64,000 bases of DNA from Candidatus Pelagibacter sp. RS39 (GCF_002101315.1 NZ_CP020777.1:558001-622000), one strand, 5' to 3'; counted from the stretch's first letter, positions 18,698-28,396 are shown. A program made the numbers and translations. The notes: a model not told the origin generated them from the letters alone.

Positions 18698-19549
18698 ATG
18701 AGTGACGTTGAAAAAGTAAAAAAATTAAGAGTTGCTACAGGAGCTGGTTTTAAAGACTGCAACTTAGCAATTAAAGAGGCTAATGGCGACCTAGATAAGG
18801 CAGTAGAAATTTTAAGAGTAAAAGGAATTTCAAAAGCATCAAAAAAAATGTCAAGAGAAGCAAAAGAGGGTGTTGTTGCAATTAGTGGTGATGAAAAAAA
18901 GACTTCAATAATCGAAGTAAATTGTGAAACAGATTTTGTAGCAAAAAATGATGACTTTATAGATTTTGTGAAAGAGCTAAGTGAATTGAATAACCAAAAT
19001 GATTCTAATCTTGAAAGTCTTAAGAAAGCTAAAATGAAAAATGGTTCCTCAGTTGAGGATAATTTGGTTGCGTTGATTGCTAAAATTGGAGAAAAAATAA
19101 CAATTGGACAAACAAAAACTATCTCAAATTCTTCTTCAACTAATTACCAATATTTACATACAGTGGTTAAGGATAACTTAGCAAAACTAGCTGTAATTGT
19201 CTCGTTGGAAACTAATGAAAATTCTGAAACTGTAAAAACATTCGGTAAACAATTGTCAATGCACATTGCAGCTTCAAATCCTTTAGCTTTAGAGTCCACA
19301 TTAATTGACAAAGCAATTATTGACAAAGAGCAAGAATTAATAACAGAAGAACTAAAAAATTCAGGTAAACCAGAGGATATTGCTAAAAAAATAAGTTTAG
19401 GAAAAATGAATAAATTCAAAGAGGAAAATGCTCTTATGACTCAGGCTTGGGTAATGGAACCGAAAAAGAAAGTTCAAGATGTTTTAAAAGAACTTGCTGT
19501 TAATGGTTTAAAGATAAAGGAATTTAGCAGAATAAAAATAGGCGAATAG
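18698..19549 (+). CDS. tsf: Elongation factor Ts
   Basis: Nucleotide exchange factor that regenerates EF-Tu-GTP. The UBA-like N-terminus [20 protein letters not shown] (about residues 6-25) and the EF-Tu contact motif [12 protein letters not shown] (about 76-87) are intact, and the core domains run to residue 283. One base separates it from rpsB, and frr follows directly. In most alphaproteobacteria pyrH lies between tsf and frr; it is absent here. Confidence 0.98.
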   Translation: MSDVEKVKKLRVATGAGFKDCNLAIKEANGDLDKAVEILRVKGISKASKKMSREAKEGVVAISGDEKKTSIIEVNCETDFVAKNDDFIDFVKELSELNNQNDSNLESLKKAKMKNGSSVEDNLVALIAKIGEKITIGQTKTISNSSSTNYQYLHTVVKDNLAKLAVIVSLETNENSETVKTFGKQLSMHIAASNPLALESTLIDKAIIDKEQELITEELKNSGKPEDIAKKISLGKMNKFKEENALMTQAWVMEPKKKVQDVLKELAVNGLKIKEFSRIKIGE

Positions 19550-20101
19550 ATGTTTGATGAAAAATCACATAGCTTAAAAATGGATAAAGCTATTGAGGTG
19601 TTCTCTAAAGAGTTATCATCACTTAGAACTGGAAGAGCAAATGCAGCAATGTTAGATCTTGTTAAAGTAGATGTTTATGGTCAACAAATGCCAATTAATC
19701 AAGTTGGTAGTATAACTACTCCTGAGCCAAGAATGATAAATATTCAAGTTTGGGACCAAAATAATGTGAATTTAGTTGATGCTGCAATTAAAAAATCAGA
19801 GTTAGGTTTAAATCCACAAATAGATGGTCAACTAATAAGATTGCCAATACCAGAATTAAACGAGGAAAGAAGAACAGAACTTAAAAAATTAATCAAATCT
19901 ATGGGAGAAAAATGTAAAATCTCAATTAGAAATATTAGAAGAGATGCTAATGAGGAACTTAAAAAACTTTTAAAATCAAAAGAAATTGGTGAAGATGAAG
20001 AAAAATCTTTTGAAAAAAGTGTTCAAGTAATTACCGATAAACATATAGCAATTGTTGACGAAAAAATTTCAACTAAAGAAAAAGAAATAATGACAATATG
20101 A
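19550..20101 (+). CDS. frr: Ribosome recycling factor
   Basis: Splits post-termination ribosomes together with EF-G. The 183-residue length is standard. Family blocks LRTGRANAAMLDLVKVDVYG (about residues 26-45), the central GLNPQIDGQLIRLPIPELNEERR, and the basic helix KISIRNIRRDANEELKKL near 132-149 are all visible. The start follows the tsf stop with no gap, and the stop overlaps the uppS start by 4 bases. Confidence 0.98.
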   Translation: MFDEKSHSLKMDKAIEVFSKELSSLRTGRANAAMLDLVKVDVYGQQMPINQVGSITTPEPRMINIQVWDQNNVNLVDAAIKKSELGLNPQIDGQLIRLPIPELNEERRTELKKLIKSMGEKCKISIRNIRRDANEELKKLLKSKEIGEDEEKSFEKSVQVITDKHIAIVDEKISTKEKEIMTI

Positions 20102-20772
20102 ACCCTTTGAAACATGTAGCCATTATCATGGATGGTAATGGGAGATGGGGGTTAAGGAATAAAAATTCAAGAAATGCTGGTCATAGAGCTGGTCTAAATA
20201 CAGTAGAAAAAATTATTAAAGAAACAATCAAAAATAATATTAAATTTCTTACATTGTACGCTTTTTCAACAGAAAATTGGAAAAGACCAAAAAAAGAAAT
20301 AAATTTCCTATTTAATCTTTTAGAAAATTTTCTTAAGGAAAAAATTGAGGATCTTAATAAACAAAAAATTAAGTTAAAAATTATTGGTAAAAAGAGTTTC
20401 TCAACAAAATTAAATAGTCTTTTAAACTTATCCGAAAAAAAGACATCCAAGAATAAAAGACTCCAAATAAATTTAGCTTTAAATTATGGCTCAAAATTAG
20501 AGCTTATTGATGCATTTAAAGAAATAAGAAAAAATAAAGAATTAGTTAATGAAAAAAATGTAAAAAAATATCTACAGACCAAAGATATTCCGGATCCAGA
20601 TATATTAATTAGAACTGGTAACACAAAAAGATTAAGTAATTTTTTATTATGGCAATTAGCTTATTCTGAAATTTTTTTTGAAAAGAAATTATGGCCTGAT
20701 TTTAACGAAAAAGATTATTATAAAATAATTAAGAAATTTAAGAATATTAAAAGAAATTTTGGGAATATCTAA
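20098..20772 (+). CDS. uppS: Isoprenyl transferase (undecaprenyl-diphosphate synthase)
   Basis: Makes the C55 lipid carrier for peptidoglycan and other envelope polymers from farnesyl diphosphate and IPP. The catalytic segment IIMDGNGRWG is at residues 9-18 with Asp12, followed by GHRAGLNTV (phosphate binding), LYAFSTENWKRP near 58-69, and the C-terminal DPDILIRTGNTKRLSNFLLWQLAYSE region. Length is 224, slightly short. Located in the conserved frr-uppS-cdsA-dxr order. Confidence 0.96.
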   Translation: MNPLKHVAIIMDGNGRWGLRNKNSRNAGHRAGLNTVEKIIKETIKNNIKFLTLYAFSTENWKRPKKEINFLFNLLENFLKEKIEDLNKQKIKLKIIGKKSFSTKLNSLLNLSEKKTSKNKRLQINLALNYGSKLELIDAFKEIRKNKELVNEKNVKKYLQTKDIPDPDILIRTGNTKRLSNFLLWQLAYSEIFFEKKLWPDFNEKDYYKIIKKFKNIKRNFGNI

Positions 20773-21401
20773 TGATAAAAGAATTTGAAAAAAGATTAAT
20801 AACTTCACTTATATTGTTACCAATATCAATATTTTTTATCATTAAAGGCTCAATTTTTTTTATATTTTTTTTAAGTATTTTGTTTTTAGTTACTAGTTAT
20901 GAGTGGGTTCTAATGAGTAAAAAAAATAATATATTTAGATTTTTAGGGATAATTTTCCTTTTTTTTTCATTTTATTCAGCATTCGAATTTGGGGAAAATT
21001 ATAAAGATTTTTTATTTATTATAACAATCTGTATTTTTACAGATATAGGAGGTTATGTATTTGGAAAAATTTTTAAAGGACCTAAATTAACCAAGATTAG
21101 TCCAAAAAAAACATATGCAGGGGTTTTTGGTGGTTTCATATTGTCTTTATGTACAGGTTTTATTTTTTGGCATTTTGTAAATAGAGGCTCAAAACTTCCC
21201 GATGAAGAGTTAATTATTTTTATATTTATTTTATTAATCTCTTTGATCAGTCAAATAGGAGATTTGATAATTTCATTTTTTAAGAGAAAGGCAAAATTAA
21301 AAGATACAGGAAAAGTCTTACCAGGTCATGGAGGTTTACTTGATAGAGTTGATGGTATGATTTTTGTATTTCCATTTTGTTATTTAGCTACATCCATATG
21401 A
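20772..21401 (+). CDS. cdsA: Phosphatidate cytidylyltransferase
   Basis: Integral membrane enzyme that makes CDP-diacylglycerol for phospholipid synthesis. The C-terminal signature runs from KDTGKVLPGHGGLLDRVDG (about residues 177-195), matching the CDS family pattern that ends in GGxxDRxD. Five to six hydrophobic helices precede it. At 209 residues it is shorter than E. coli CdsA (285), missing some N-terminal helices. It overlaps uppS by one base and dxr by 4 bases. Confidence 0.94.
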   Translation: MIKEFEKRLITSLILLPISIFFIIKGSIFFIFFLSILFLVTSYEWVLMSKKNNIFRFLGIIFLFFSFYSAFEFGENYKDFLFIITICIFTDIGGYVFGKIFKGPKLTKISPKKTYAGVFGGFILSLCTGFIFWHFVNRGSKLPDEELIIFIFILLISLISQIGDLIISFFKRKAKLKDTGKVLPGHGGLLDRVDGMIFVFPFCYLATSI

Positions 21402-22561
21402 AAAAAAAAATTGCAATTTTAGGTTCAACAAGCTCTATTGGTAAATGCTTACTTAACATAATAAAAAAAGATAAAAAAAATTTTAAGATAGAATTATTAA
21501 CAGCTAATACAAATTATAAAGATCTTATTGCTCAAGCCTTAAAATTTAATGTAAAAAATATAATTATAACTGACTTAAATTGTTATAAAAAAACAAAAAT
21601 TTTATGTAAAAATAAGAAAATTAATATTTTTCAAAACTTTGAAAGTTTAAAAAGAATTTTACCAAAGAAAGTTGATTATGTAATGAGTGCTATCTCTGGA
21701 ATTGGTGGATTATTGCCTACATATAAAATAATTAATAGAACAAAGATAATTGCAATAGCAAATAAAGAAGCAATTGTTTGTGGGTGGCCGCTTATTAAAA
21801 AGGAACTTAAAAAAAACAAAACTAAATTTATCCCAGTAGACTCAGAACATTTTTCAATTTTTTCACTTCTAAATGATACGAACAAAAATGACGTTGAAAA
21901 AATTTTTATTACCGCTTCTGGTGGACCATTCATTAATTTACCCAAAAATCAGTTTAAAAAAATTAAGTTAATAGATGCACTAAAACATCCCAATTGGAGT
22001 ATGGGAAAAAAAATCACAATTGATTCTGCAACTTTAATGAATAAAGTTTTTGAAGTAATTGAAGCAAAAAATATATTTGATATTGGCTATGATAAAATCT
22101 CAATACTTACACATCCAAAATCATATGTTCACACAATAATAAAATTCAAAAATGGTTTAAGTAAATTTTTAATTCATGAACCAGACATGACAATACCAAT
22201 TTATAATTCTATTTATTTTGAAAAAAACAAGAATATTGAATCAAGTCCTCTAGATTTTAACATACTCAATAATTTAAATCTTCAAAAAGTAGAAAAAAAT
22301 AAATTTCCGTTAGTTAACATACTTGATAAATTACCAAAATATTCATCATTATTTGAAACAGTTTTAATAACAATTAATGACTACCTAGTTTATAAATTCT
22401 TAGATAGAAAAATTGATTTTCATAATCTCACTAAATTGATTAATAAAATTTCAAATTTAAAAGAATTTCAAAAATATAAGAAGATTAAGCCCAAAAATAT
22501 TAAACAAATATATAATTTAAGGGATTATGTTCATTTAAAATTAAATGCTTTAGGTATATAA
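21398..22561 (+). CDS. dxr: 1-deoxy-D-xylulose 5-phosphate reductoisomerase
   Basis: Second enzyme of the MEP isoprenoid pathway, NADPH-dependent, forming MEP from DXP. The N-terminal dinucleotide fold IAILGSTSSIGKCLL starts at residue 5. Substrate and metal blocks are IANKEAIVCGWPLI, PVDSEHFSIF, ASGGPF and WSMGKKITIDSATLMNKVFE. I chose the ATG at 21398 (387 residues, ATGA overlap with cdsA) over the in-frame TTG at 21377. The fold begins right after it and the usual length is ~390. rseP, which normally follows, is absent. ispDF is at 44365-45471. Confidence 0.96.
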   Translation: MKKKIAILGSTSSIGKCLLNIIKKDKKNFKIELLTANTNYKDLIAQALKFNVKNIIITDLNCYKKTKILCKNKKINIFQNFESLKRILPKKVDYVMSAISGIGGLLPTYKIINRTKIIAIANKEAIVCGWPLIKKELKKNKTKFIPVDSEHFSIFSLLNDTNKNDVEKIFITASGGPFINLPKNQFKKIKLIDALKHPNWSMGKKITIDSATLMNKVFEVIEAKNIFDIGYDKISILTHPKSYVHTIIKFKNGLSKFLIHEPDMTIPIYNSIYFEKNKNIESSPLDFNILNNLNLQKVEKNKFPLVNILDKLPKYSSLFETVLITINDYLVYKFLDRKIDFHNLTKLINKISNLKEFQKYKKIKPKNIKQIYNLRDYVHLKLNALGI

Positions 22562-22572
22562 AGCGTGTATTT

Positions 22573-24816
22573 ATGAATAATTTATTAGTAAAAATAATTG
22601 TAATCTTTTCCTTTCTGCTATCTCTTGCTAATGCAGAAGCTTTAAAAAAGTTTGAAATTTCAGGAAATAAAAGAATTTCTGATCAAACTATAATTATTTT
22701 TTCTGAATTAAAAGTTAATGAGGAAATCACAAAAATAAAATTAGATGAAGTAATTAAAAAATTGTATAAAACTAGTTTCTTTAAAGATATAAACTTAAGT
22801 TTTGAAAACCAAACTTTATTTTTAAAAGTTGAAGAAAATCCAATTATAGAAAAATTAGAGATAACAGGGATTAAAAAACAATCACTAGTTGAATTTATAA
22901 AAGATAAATTACAACTTGCGGAGATGAAATCATTCGATCAAAACCTTTTATCATCTGATATAAATCTGATTTACAATATTCTAAAAACTAATGGCTACTA
23001 TTTTGCTAAAATTTCTAGTGCAAAAAATGTAGATGAAACATTAAATACTTTAGACTTAAAAATTGATGTTGAATTAGGTGAAAAAGCAAAGATAAAAAAA
23101 ATCATATTTCTTGGAGAAAAAATTTTTAAAGAAAAAAGATTGAAAGAAGCAATAGTTTCTCAAGAACATAAATTCTGGAAATTTATCTCGAGAAATGTCT
23201 ATATAAATGAAGAGCTGATTAATCTCGATAAAAGACTTCTTACAAATTATTTTAAAAATAATGGTTATTTTAATGTAAGAATTGAAAATTCATTTGTTGA
23301 GTTTGATAAAGATTCCAATTTTAATTTAATTTTCAATATTACCCCTGGTAAAAAATATTTTTTTAATGATTTTTCTTTAAATTTACCGCCTAACTATGAT
23401 GCGAAACTATTTGAAAATATAACAAAAAAATTTTCTAAGTTAAAAGGTGATACTTACTCTCTTTTAAAAGTGAATGATCTTTTAGATGATATAAACGATA
23501 TTGCTTTATCCAGACAGTATGAGTTTATAAATGCTTCTATTAATGAGACAATTAATGGAGACAAAATTGATTTTAATATAAACATTTCTGAAAGTGATAA
23601 GTTTTATGTTGAAAAGATTAATATAACTGGAAACTTTAACACCTTAGAAGAAGTTATTAGAAATAAATTAATTATTGATGAGGGTGATCCATTTAATGAA
23701 ATTTTATTTAATAAATCTGTTAATAATATTCAAAGCCTTGGCATCTTTAAAAAAGTAAAAACTGATATCAAAAATGGATCAAATAATTCATTTAAAGAGA
23801 TAGATATTAATGTAGAGGAAAGACCAACAGGAGAAATTTCTTTAACAGCAGGCTTTGGTACCACTGGTGAAACAATCGGAGCAGGCATTAAAGAGAATAA
23901 TTTTTTAGGTAAAGGGATTAAACTTAATACAAATTTTGAAGTGACATCAGACTCAATTAAAGGACAGTTTATATACGCAAAACCTAATTTCAATTATAGC
24001 GATAATACCTTATTTACTTCGATAAAAAGTTCTACTTCTGATTTTTTAACAAATTCAGGTTACAAAACTTCAGAAATTGGTTTTTCATTAGGAACTAAAT
24101 TTGAACAATTTCAAAATATATTTCTTAGCCCAGAGATCGATTTTCTTATTGAAGATCTTGAAACAACAAATGATGCCTCAAATATTCTAAAAAAACAAGA
24201 GGGATCATACACAGACTTATATTTCAACTATTCGATTAATCAGGATCTTAGAGATAAAAAATTCAGAACAGAGGATGGTTACGTGACGACCTTCTCACAA
24301 GAATTGCCTTTAGTATCAGATAATTCTGAATTATCTAATGCATTTGAAATAACTAATTATAGAAAACTTTCATCTACTTCTGATATGGTTGGGAAAGTAA
24401 GTTTTTATGGAAAAACTATTACGGGCTTAAGTGATGACGTAAGAATTTCTAAGAGATTGACTGTACCATCCTATAAATTAAGAGGTTTTCAAAGAGGTAA
24501 AATTGGACCAGTTGATAATAATGATTATGTAGGAGGAAATCACGTAAGTTCACTAAATTTATCTGCAACACTTCCAACGTTAGTTCAAGGCCTAGATAAT
24601 CTTGATGTTGGAGTTTTCTTTGATGCAGCGAATGTTTGGGGTGTAGATTATGATAGTTCTATCGATGATAAAAGTACAATTAGATCCTCTGCTGGTGTAG
24701 CACTTAATTTAATGACGCCAATAGGTCCTCTAAGTTTTTCTTTTGCTGATGCATTGTCAAAAGCTTCTTCAGACAAAACTGAAACATTTCGGTTTAATCT
24801 AGGAACCCAGTTTTAA
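22573..24816 (+). CDS. bamA: Outer membrane protein assembly factor BamA
   Basis: Omp85 protein that inserts beta-barrel proteins into the outer membrane. A signal peptide (residues 1-21, ending ANA) precedes POTRA repeats through about residue 400, then the barrel. The conserved barrel motif LRGF is seen in SYKLRGFQRGKIGP near residue 636, and the protein ends in Phe (NLGTQF), the usual outer-membrane C-terminus. Length 747 is normal. It is followed by the Skp-like gene and lipid A genes, as elsewhere. Confidence 0.96.
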   Translation: MNNLLVKIIVIFSFLLSLANAEALKKFEISGNKRISDQTIIIFSELKVNEEITKIKLDEVIKKLYKTSFFKDINLSFENQTLFLKVEENPIIEKLEITGIKKQSLVEFIKDKLQLAEMKSFDQNLLSSDINLIYNILKTNGYYFAKISSAKNVDETLNTLDLKIDVELGEKAKIKKIIFLGEKIFKEKRLKEAIVSQEHKFWKFISRNVYINEELINLDKRLLTNYFKNNGYFNVRIENSFVEFDKDSNFNLIFNITPGKKYFFNDFSLNLPPNYDAKLFENITKKFSKLKGDTYSLLKVNDLLDDINDIALSRQYEFINASINETINGDKIDFNINISESDKFYVEKINITGNFNTLEEVIRNKLIIDEGDPFNEILFNKSVNNIQSLGIFKKVKTDIKNGSNNSFKEIDINVEERPTGEISLTAGFGTTGETIGAGIKENNFLGKGIKLNTNFEVTSDSIKGQFIYAKPNFNYSDNTLFTSIKSSTSDFLTNSGYKTSEIGFSLGTKFEQFQNIFLSPEIDFLIEDLETTNDASNILKKQEGSYTDLYFNYSINQDLRDKKFRTEDGYVTTFSQELPLVSDNSELSNAFEITNYRKLSSTSDMVGKVSFYGKTITGLSDDVRISKRLTVPSYKLRGFQRGKIGPVDNNDYVGGNHVSSLNLSATLPTLVQGLDNLDVGVFFDAANVWGVDYDSSIDDKSTIRSSAGVALNLMTPIGPLSFSFADALSKASSDKTETFRFNLGTQF

Positions 24817-25334
24817 TGAAATTATTTTTTTCTAAAATACTTTTCATATTTCTTTTTATAGGAATATCAAATGCTAATGAAAATATTAGATTTATAAATA
24901 TCAATTATATTGTTAACAACTCTGAAGCAGGAAAAACTTTAAATAAGATTATAGAAAATAAAAGTAAAAAAATTACCTCTGAGTTAAACGATATGGGTAA
25001 AAAAATTGAGAATAAAAAAGATAAGATAATTTCACAAAAGAATATTCTTAAAAAAGAAGAATATGAAAAATTATTGAAGTCTTATGATGAAGAAGTTAAA
25101 AAATACAATGATATTAGAAAAAAACGTAATGAAGATTTTAATAAATTTAGAATTAACTCACAAAAAAAAATTCTTGAAACATTAAATCCAATTATTACTG
25201 CATTTCTTAAAAAAGAGTCAGTTCAAATTCTTTTACAAAAAGAACAGATTATATTTGGAGATAATAAATTAGATATTACGGAAGAAATCTTTAAGATATT
25301 TAATGATAAACATAAAAAAATTAAATTTGAATAG
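24816..25334 (+). CDS. OmpH/Skp-family periplasmic chaperone
   Basis: A 172-residue protein with a signal peptide (about residues 1-20) and then a long, highly charged Lys/Glu-rich alpha-helical region (about 45-140), the layout of Skp (OmpH) tentacle helices that hold unfolded outer-membrane proteins. Sequence conservation in this family is weak; the start FININYIVNNSEAGK resembles the Skp head (VxxVDxxxxxxxSxxGK). Location between bamA and fabZ is the standard place for skp and is the strongest support. The ATG overlaps the bamA stop by one base. Confidence 0.86.
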   Translation: MKLFFSKILFIFLFIGISNANENIRFININYIVNNSEAGKTLNKIIENKSKKITSELNDMGKKIENKKDKIISQKNILKKEEYEKLLKSYDEEVKKYNDIRKKRNEDFNKFRINSQKKILETLNPIITAFLKKESVQILLQKEQIIFGDNKLDITEEIFKIFNDKHKKIKFE

Positions 25335-25342
25335 AGGAGTTA

Positions 25343-25795
25343 ATGACTAAAAATAAATTAACAAAATCCGATATAATTGAATTATTACCTCACAGAGAGC
25401 CAATGTTACTTATAGATGAATTAATTAATATAAAACATCTTCACTCAGCAACAGCAATAATGAATGTCAAAAAAAATTCATTTTATGTAGACGGACATTT
25501 TCCAGGAAATCCAGTTTTGCCAGGTGTTTTAATTATAGAAGCTTTTGGTCAAGCTGCAGCTGCATTAACCGCTCATGGGATTGATAAAAAAGAATATGAA
25601 AATAAGCTAGTCTTTTTAATGAGTGTTGAAAAGGCTAGGTTTAGAAATCCTGTAATACCAGATTGTAAACTCGAATTGAATATTGAAGCTATAAGATCGC
25701 ATGGAAGAGTTTGGAAATACAAGGGGGAGGCTTTTGTGGATGGCAAAAAAATGTCAGATGCTCAATGGTCAGCGACTATTGTTGATAGGAAATAA
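25343..25795 (+). CDS. fabZ: 3-hydroxyacyl-ACP dehydratase FabZ
   Basis: Hot-dog fold dehydratase of fatty acid elongation. LLPHREPMLLIDEL (about residues 14-27), the catalytic block GHFPGNPVLPGVLIIEAFGQAAA (about 52-74, with His53 and Glu67) and the length (150) are all standard. An AGAGGAG Shine-Dalgarno at 25333-25339 sits very close to the ATG. It lies between the Skp-like gene and lpxD. A ~50-base gap before lpxD follows. Confidence 0.97.
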   Translation: MTKNKLTKSDIIELLPHREPMLLIDELINIKHLHSATAIMNVKKNSFYVDGHFPGNPVLPGVLIIEAFGQAAAALTAHGIDKKEYENKLVFLMSVEKARFRNPVIPDCKLELNIEAIRSHGRVWKYKGEAFVDGKKMSDAQWSATIVDRK

Positions 25796-25849
25796 TTAGC
25801 AATAATTCTTGATAAGCTTTTAGGATAAGTTTTGATATTAAACTTATTA

Positions 25850-26827
25850 ATGACAAATCCTTTTTTTAAAAATACAGGCCCTCATAATATAAATTTTTTA
25901 CTTAAGACAATTAAATTGGAGAATTACAATTTCTCTGACGATAAAATCACAGATATTAAAGATCTTAATTCATCTGAAAAAAATGAAATAACTTTTTTTC
26001 ATTCAAAAAAATATGCCGATTTAGCAAAAAAAACCAAAGCTTCTTATTGCTTAACTTCTGAAAATTTTCAATCACTTTTACCGGATAGCTGTCAGCCTAT
26101 TATTACTGACAAAGTTTTATTACATACTGCTCAAATAACAAAAATTTTTTATCCTGACTCAATTACCGATAATTATGATGTAACTGTTAAAGATATAAAT
26201 GAGACAAAATTTAAAGACAAAGTAAAATTTGGAAAAAATGTTCTTATTGGCGAAAATGTAAAAATTGGTGCAAATTGCTTAATTGGTCATAATTCAATCA
26301 TAGAAAAAAATGTCAATATAGGTGATAATTGTTCAATAGGATCAAACGTAATTATTAGAAATTCATTAATTAAAAATAACGTTCACATTTTAGATGGATG
26401 TGTAATTGGGAAAAAAGGGTTTGGTTTTTTTCCAAATAAAGATGTTAATTTTAGATATCCCCAAATAGGCATTGTAATAATTGAGGATAATGTAGAAATA
26501 GGTTGTGGTTCCACAATAGATAGAGGTTCTCTTTCAAATACAATTATAGGAAAAAATACATATTTAGATAATCAAATACATATAGCACACAATGTTAAAA
26601 TTGGTGAAAATTGTATTATTGCTGGACAAGTAGGTTTTGCAGGAAGTTCTACTTTAGGAAATAATGTTATGATTGGAGGTCAGGCAGGTATTTCAGGACA
26701 TCTTAAGATTGGTAATAATGTACAAATAGGTGGTGGTAGTGGTGTAATAAAAAACATTCCTGATAACTCTAAAGTGATGGGCTATCCAGCAAAAGATTTA
26801 AAAAACTTTATTAGAGAAAATAAATGA
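25850..26827 (+). CDS. lpxD: UDP-3-O-(3-hydroxyacyl)glucosamine N-acyltransferase
   Basis: Third step of lipid A synthesis, adding the second 3-hydroxyacyl chain. An N-terminal uridine-binding domain (to about residue 100) leads into left-handed beta-helix hexapeptide repeats (IGENVKIGANCLIG and so on), with the catalytic histidine in HIAHNVKIGENCIIAG. I chose ATG 25850 (325 residues). An in-frame TTG at 25832 has an AGGA at 25822-25825 six bases upstream and would add 6 residues, so the start is not settled. It overlaps lpxA by 4 bases. Confidence 0.93.
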   Translation: MTNPFFKNTGPHNINFLLKTIKLENYNFSDDKITDIKDLNSSEKNEITFFHSKKYADLAKKTKASYCLTSENFQSLLPDSCQPIITDKVLLHTAQITKIFYPDSITDNYDVTVKDINETKFKDKVKFGKNVLIGENVKIGANCLIGHNSIIEKNVNIGDNCSIGSNVIIRNSLIKNNVHILDGCVIGKKGFGFFPNKDVNFRYPQIGIVIIEDNVEIGCGSTIDRGSLSNTIIGKNTYLDNQIHIAHNVKIGENCIIAGQVGFAGSSTLGNNVMIGGQAGISGHLKIGNNVQIGGGSGVIKNIPDNSKVMGYPAKDLKNFIRENK

Positions 26828-27600
26828 TAGATAAAACAGCCATAATACATAAAAATGCAAAAATTCATTCAAGCGTAAAGATTGGGCCTTATTCTGTCAT
26901 TGGTCCAAATGTTGAAATTGGAGAGAATACAGAAATTCAATCTCATGTGAACATTACTGGAAATACTAAAATTGGAAAAGGAAATAAAATTTATCCATTT
27001 GTTTCAATAAACGACCCCCAAGATTTAAAATATAATGGTGAAGAAACAAGCTTGTCTATTGGAGATAACAATAAAATAAGAGAGTATGTAACAATAAATC
27101 CTGGCACGATTGGTGGTGGAGGCACAACTACAATTGGAAACAATTGTTTATTTATGATTTCATCTCATGTAGCTCATGATTGTCAGGTAGGTAACAATGT
27201 AATTATAGCAAATAATGTACCTTTAGGAGGTCATGCTATTATTGAGGATAATGTAGTTATAGGTGGAAATTCTGCTGTTCAACAGTTTACAAGAATTGGT
27301 AAAATGGCAATGATTGGAGGAATGACTGGAGTGTTACATGATGTTATTCCATATGGGTTATCAACAGGAAATAGAAATTCATTACAAGGATTAAATTTAA
27401 TAGGCTTAAGAAGAGCTAAATTTGAAAATAAGGATATTTTAGGATTGAGTGAGGCATATAAAGAGATTTTCGCTACCAAAAATATCAATGAAAATATAAG
27501 TAAATTAAATGGTTCATTTAAGGAAAACCCATTAGTTAAAGAAGTAATAGAATTCATTACTAAGGATAAAAAAAGATCTATTTGTACCCCATTTTCATAA
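26824..27600 (+). CDS. lpxA: UDP-N-acetylglucosamine O-acyltransferase
   Basis: First committed acyl transfer of lipid A synthesis. Hexapeptide repeats begin at residue 4 (TAIIHKNAKIHSSVKIGPYS). The active-site segment SSHVAHDCQVGNNV is near residues 116-129, and GGMTGVLHDVIPYGLSTGNR with the C-terminal helical domain follows, all specific to LpxA. Length 258 is normal. The ATG overlaps the lpxD stop (ATGA). Confidence 0.97.
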   Translation: MIDKTAIIHKNAKIHSSVKIGPYSVIGPNVEIGENTEIQSHVNITGNTKIGKGNKIYPFVSINDPQDLKYNGEETSLSIGDNNKIREYVTINPGTIGGGGTTTIGNNCLFMISSHVAHDCQVGNNVIIANNVPLGGHAIIEDNVVIGGNSAVQQFTRIGKMAMIGGMTGVLHDVIPYGLSTGNRNSLQGLNLIGLRRAKFENKDILGLSEAYKEIFATKNINENISKLNGSFKENPLVKEVIEFITKDKKRSICTPFS

Positions 27601-27601
27601 G

Positions 27602-28396
27602 ATGATAGGATTAATTTTTGGTGATACAGACTTCCCAAATAAAATACTTAAAACAATCAAAAAAAGAAAAATAAAATATCTAATAATTGATTTATCTAAA
27701 TCAAAGAAATTTAAAAAAGATAGTAAATCTTATTCAATTTCTATAGGTCAATTTGGTAAAATAATTAATATCCTTAAGGAAAATAACTGTAAAAAAGTCC
27801 TATTTGCAGGGAAAGTTAACAAACCAAACTTTTCAAAATTAAAATTAGACCTTAAAGGAATTTATTACATTCCAAGAATTATCAAAGCATCCAAGCTCGG
27901 TGATGCTGCAATTTTGAAAGAAATTATCAAAATACTTGCTCAAAATAAGATTAAAACCGAAAATTCGCTCAAATTTAATCCAGAGCTGTCTCTTAAAAAG
28001 GGTAATTATTCAAAAATTAAACCTAATAAATTGGATCAATTGGATATTAAAAAAGCAATCAAAACTTTAAATAGTTTAAGAGAATATAATTTTAGTCAAG
28101 GAGTTGTAGTTAGAAATAAAAAAGTTGTTTCCATAGAAGGTAAAGGTGGAACTAAAAAAATGCTTGAAAAAAGTAGAAGCATAAAATTTAGAAATTATGG
28201 GGTTTTAGTTAAGTTTCCAAAAAAAAAACAGGATCTTAGAGTTGACTTACCTACTATTGGATTAAAAACAATTAAACAAAGTAAGACGGCAGGATTAAAA
28301 GGTATTGTTGTAAAAAGTAAACAACATGTATTTTTAGACAAGAATAAATGTATTAACTTTGCTAATAAGAATAAAATGTTTATCTCAGTGAAATGA
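27602..28396 (+). CDS. lpxI: UDP-2,3-diacylglucosamine pyrophosphatase LpxI
   Basis: Hydrolyses UDP-2,3-diacylglucosamine to lipid X in organisms that lack LpxH. The 264-residue protein matches the LpxI (DUF1009) plan: an N-terminal domain starting IGLIFGDTDFP and a C-terminal domain with SQGVVVRNKKVVSIEGKGGT, VLVKFPKKKQDLRVDLPTIG and TAGLKGIVVKS. The position between lpxA and lpxB is typical for alphaproteobacteria. Its end overlaps lpxB by 4 bases. Confidence 0.93.
   Translation: MIGLIFGDTDFPNKILKTIKKRKIKYLIIDLSKSKKFKKDSKSYSISIGQFGKIINILKENNCKKVLFAGKVNKPNFSKLKLDLKGIYYIPRIIKASKLGDAAILKEIIKILAQNKIKTENSLKFNPELSLKKGNYSKIKPNKLDQLDIKKAIKTLNSLREYNFSQGVVVRNKKVVSIEGKGGTKKMLEKSRSIKFRNYGVLVKFPKKKQDLRVDLPTIGLKTIKQSKTAGLKGIVVKSKQHVFLDKNKCINFANKNKMFISVK

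Noticed and set aside
21377..21397. TTG start for dxr seven codons upstream
   Set aside because: The dinucleotide fold starts right after the ATG at 21398, which also gives the common ATGA overlap with cdsA.
27279..27638. 119-residue open frame on the minus strand
   Set aside because: Antisense to lpxA and the start of lpxI, both clearly coding.
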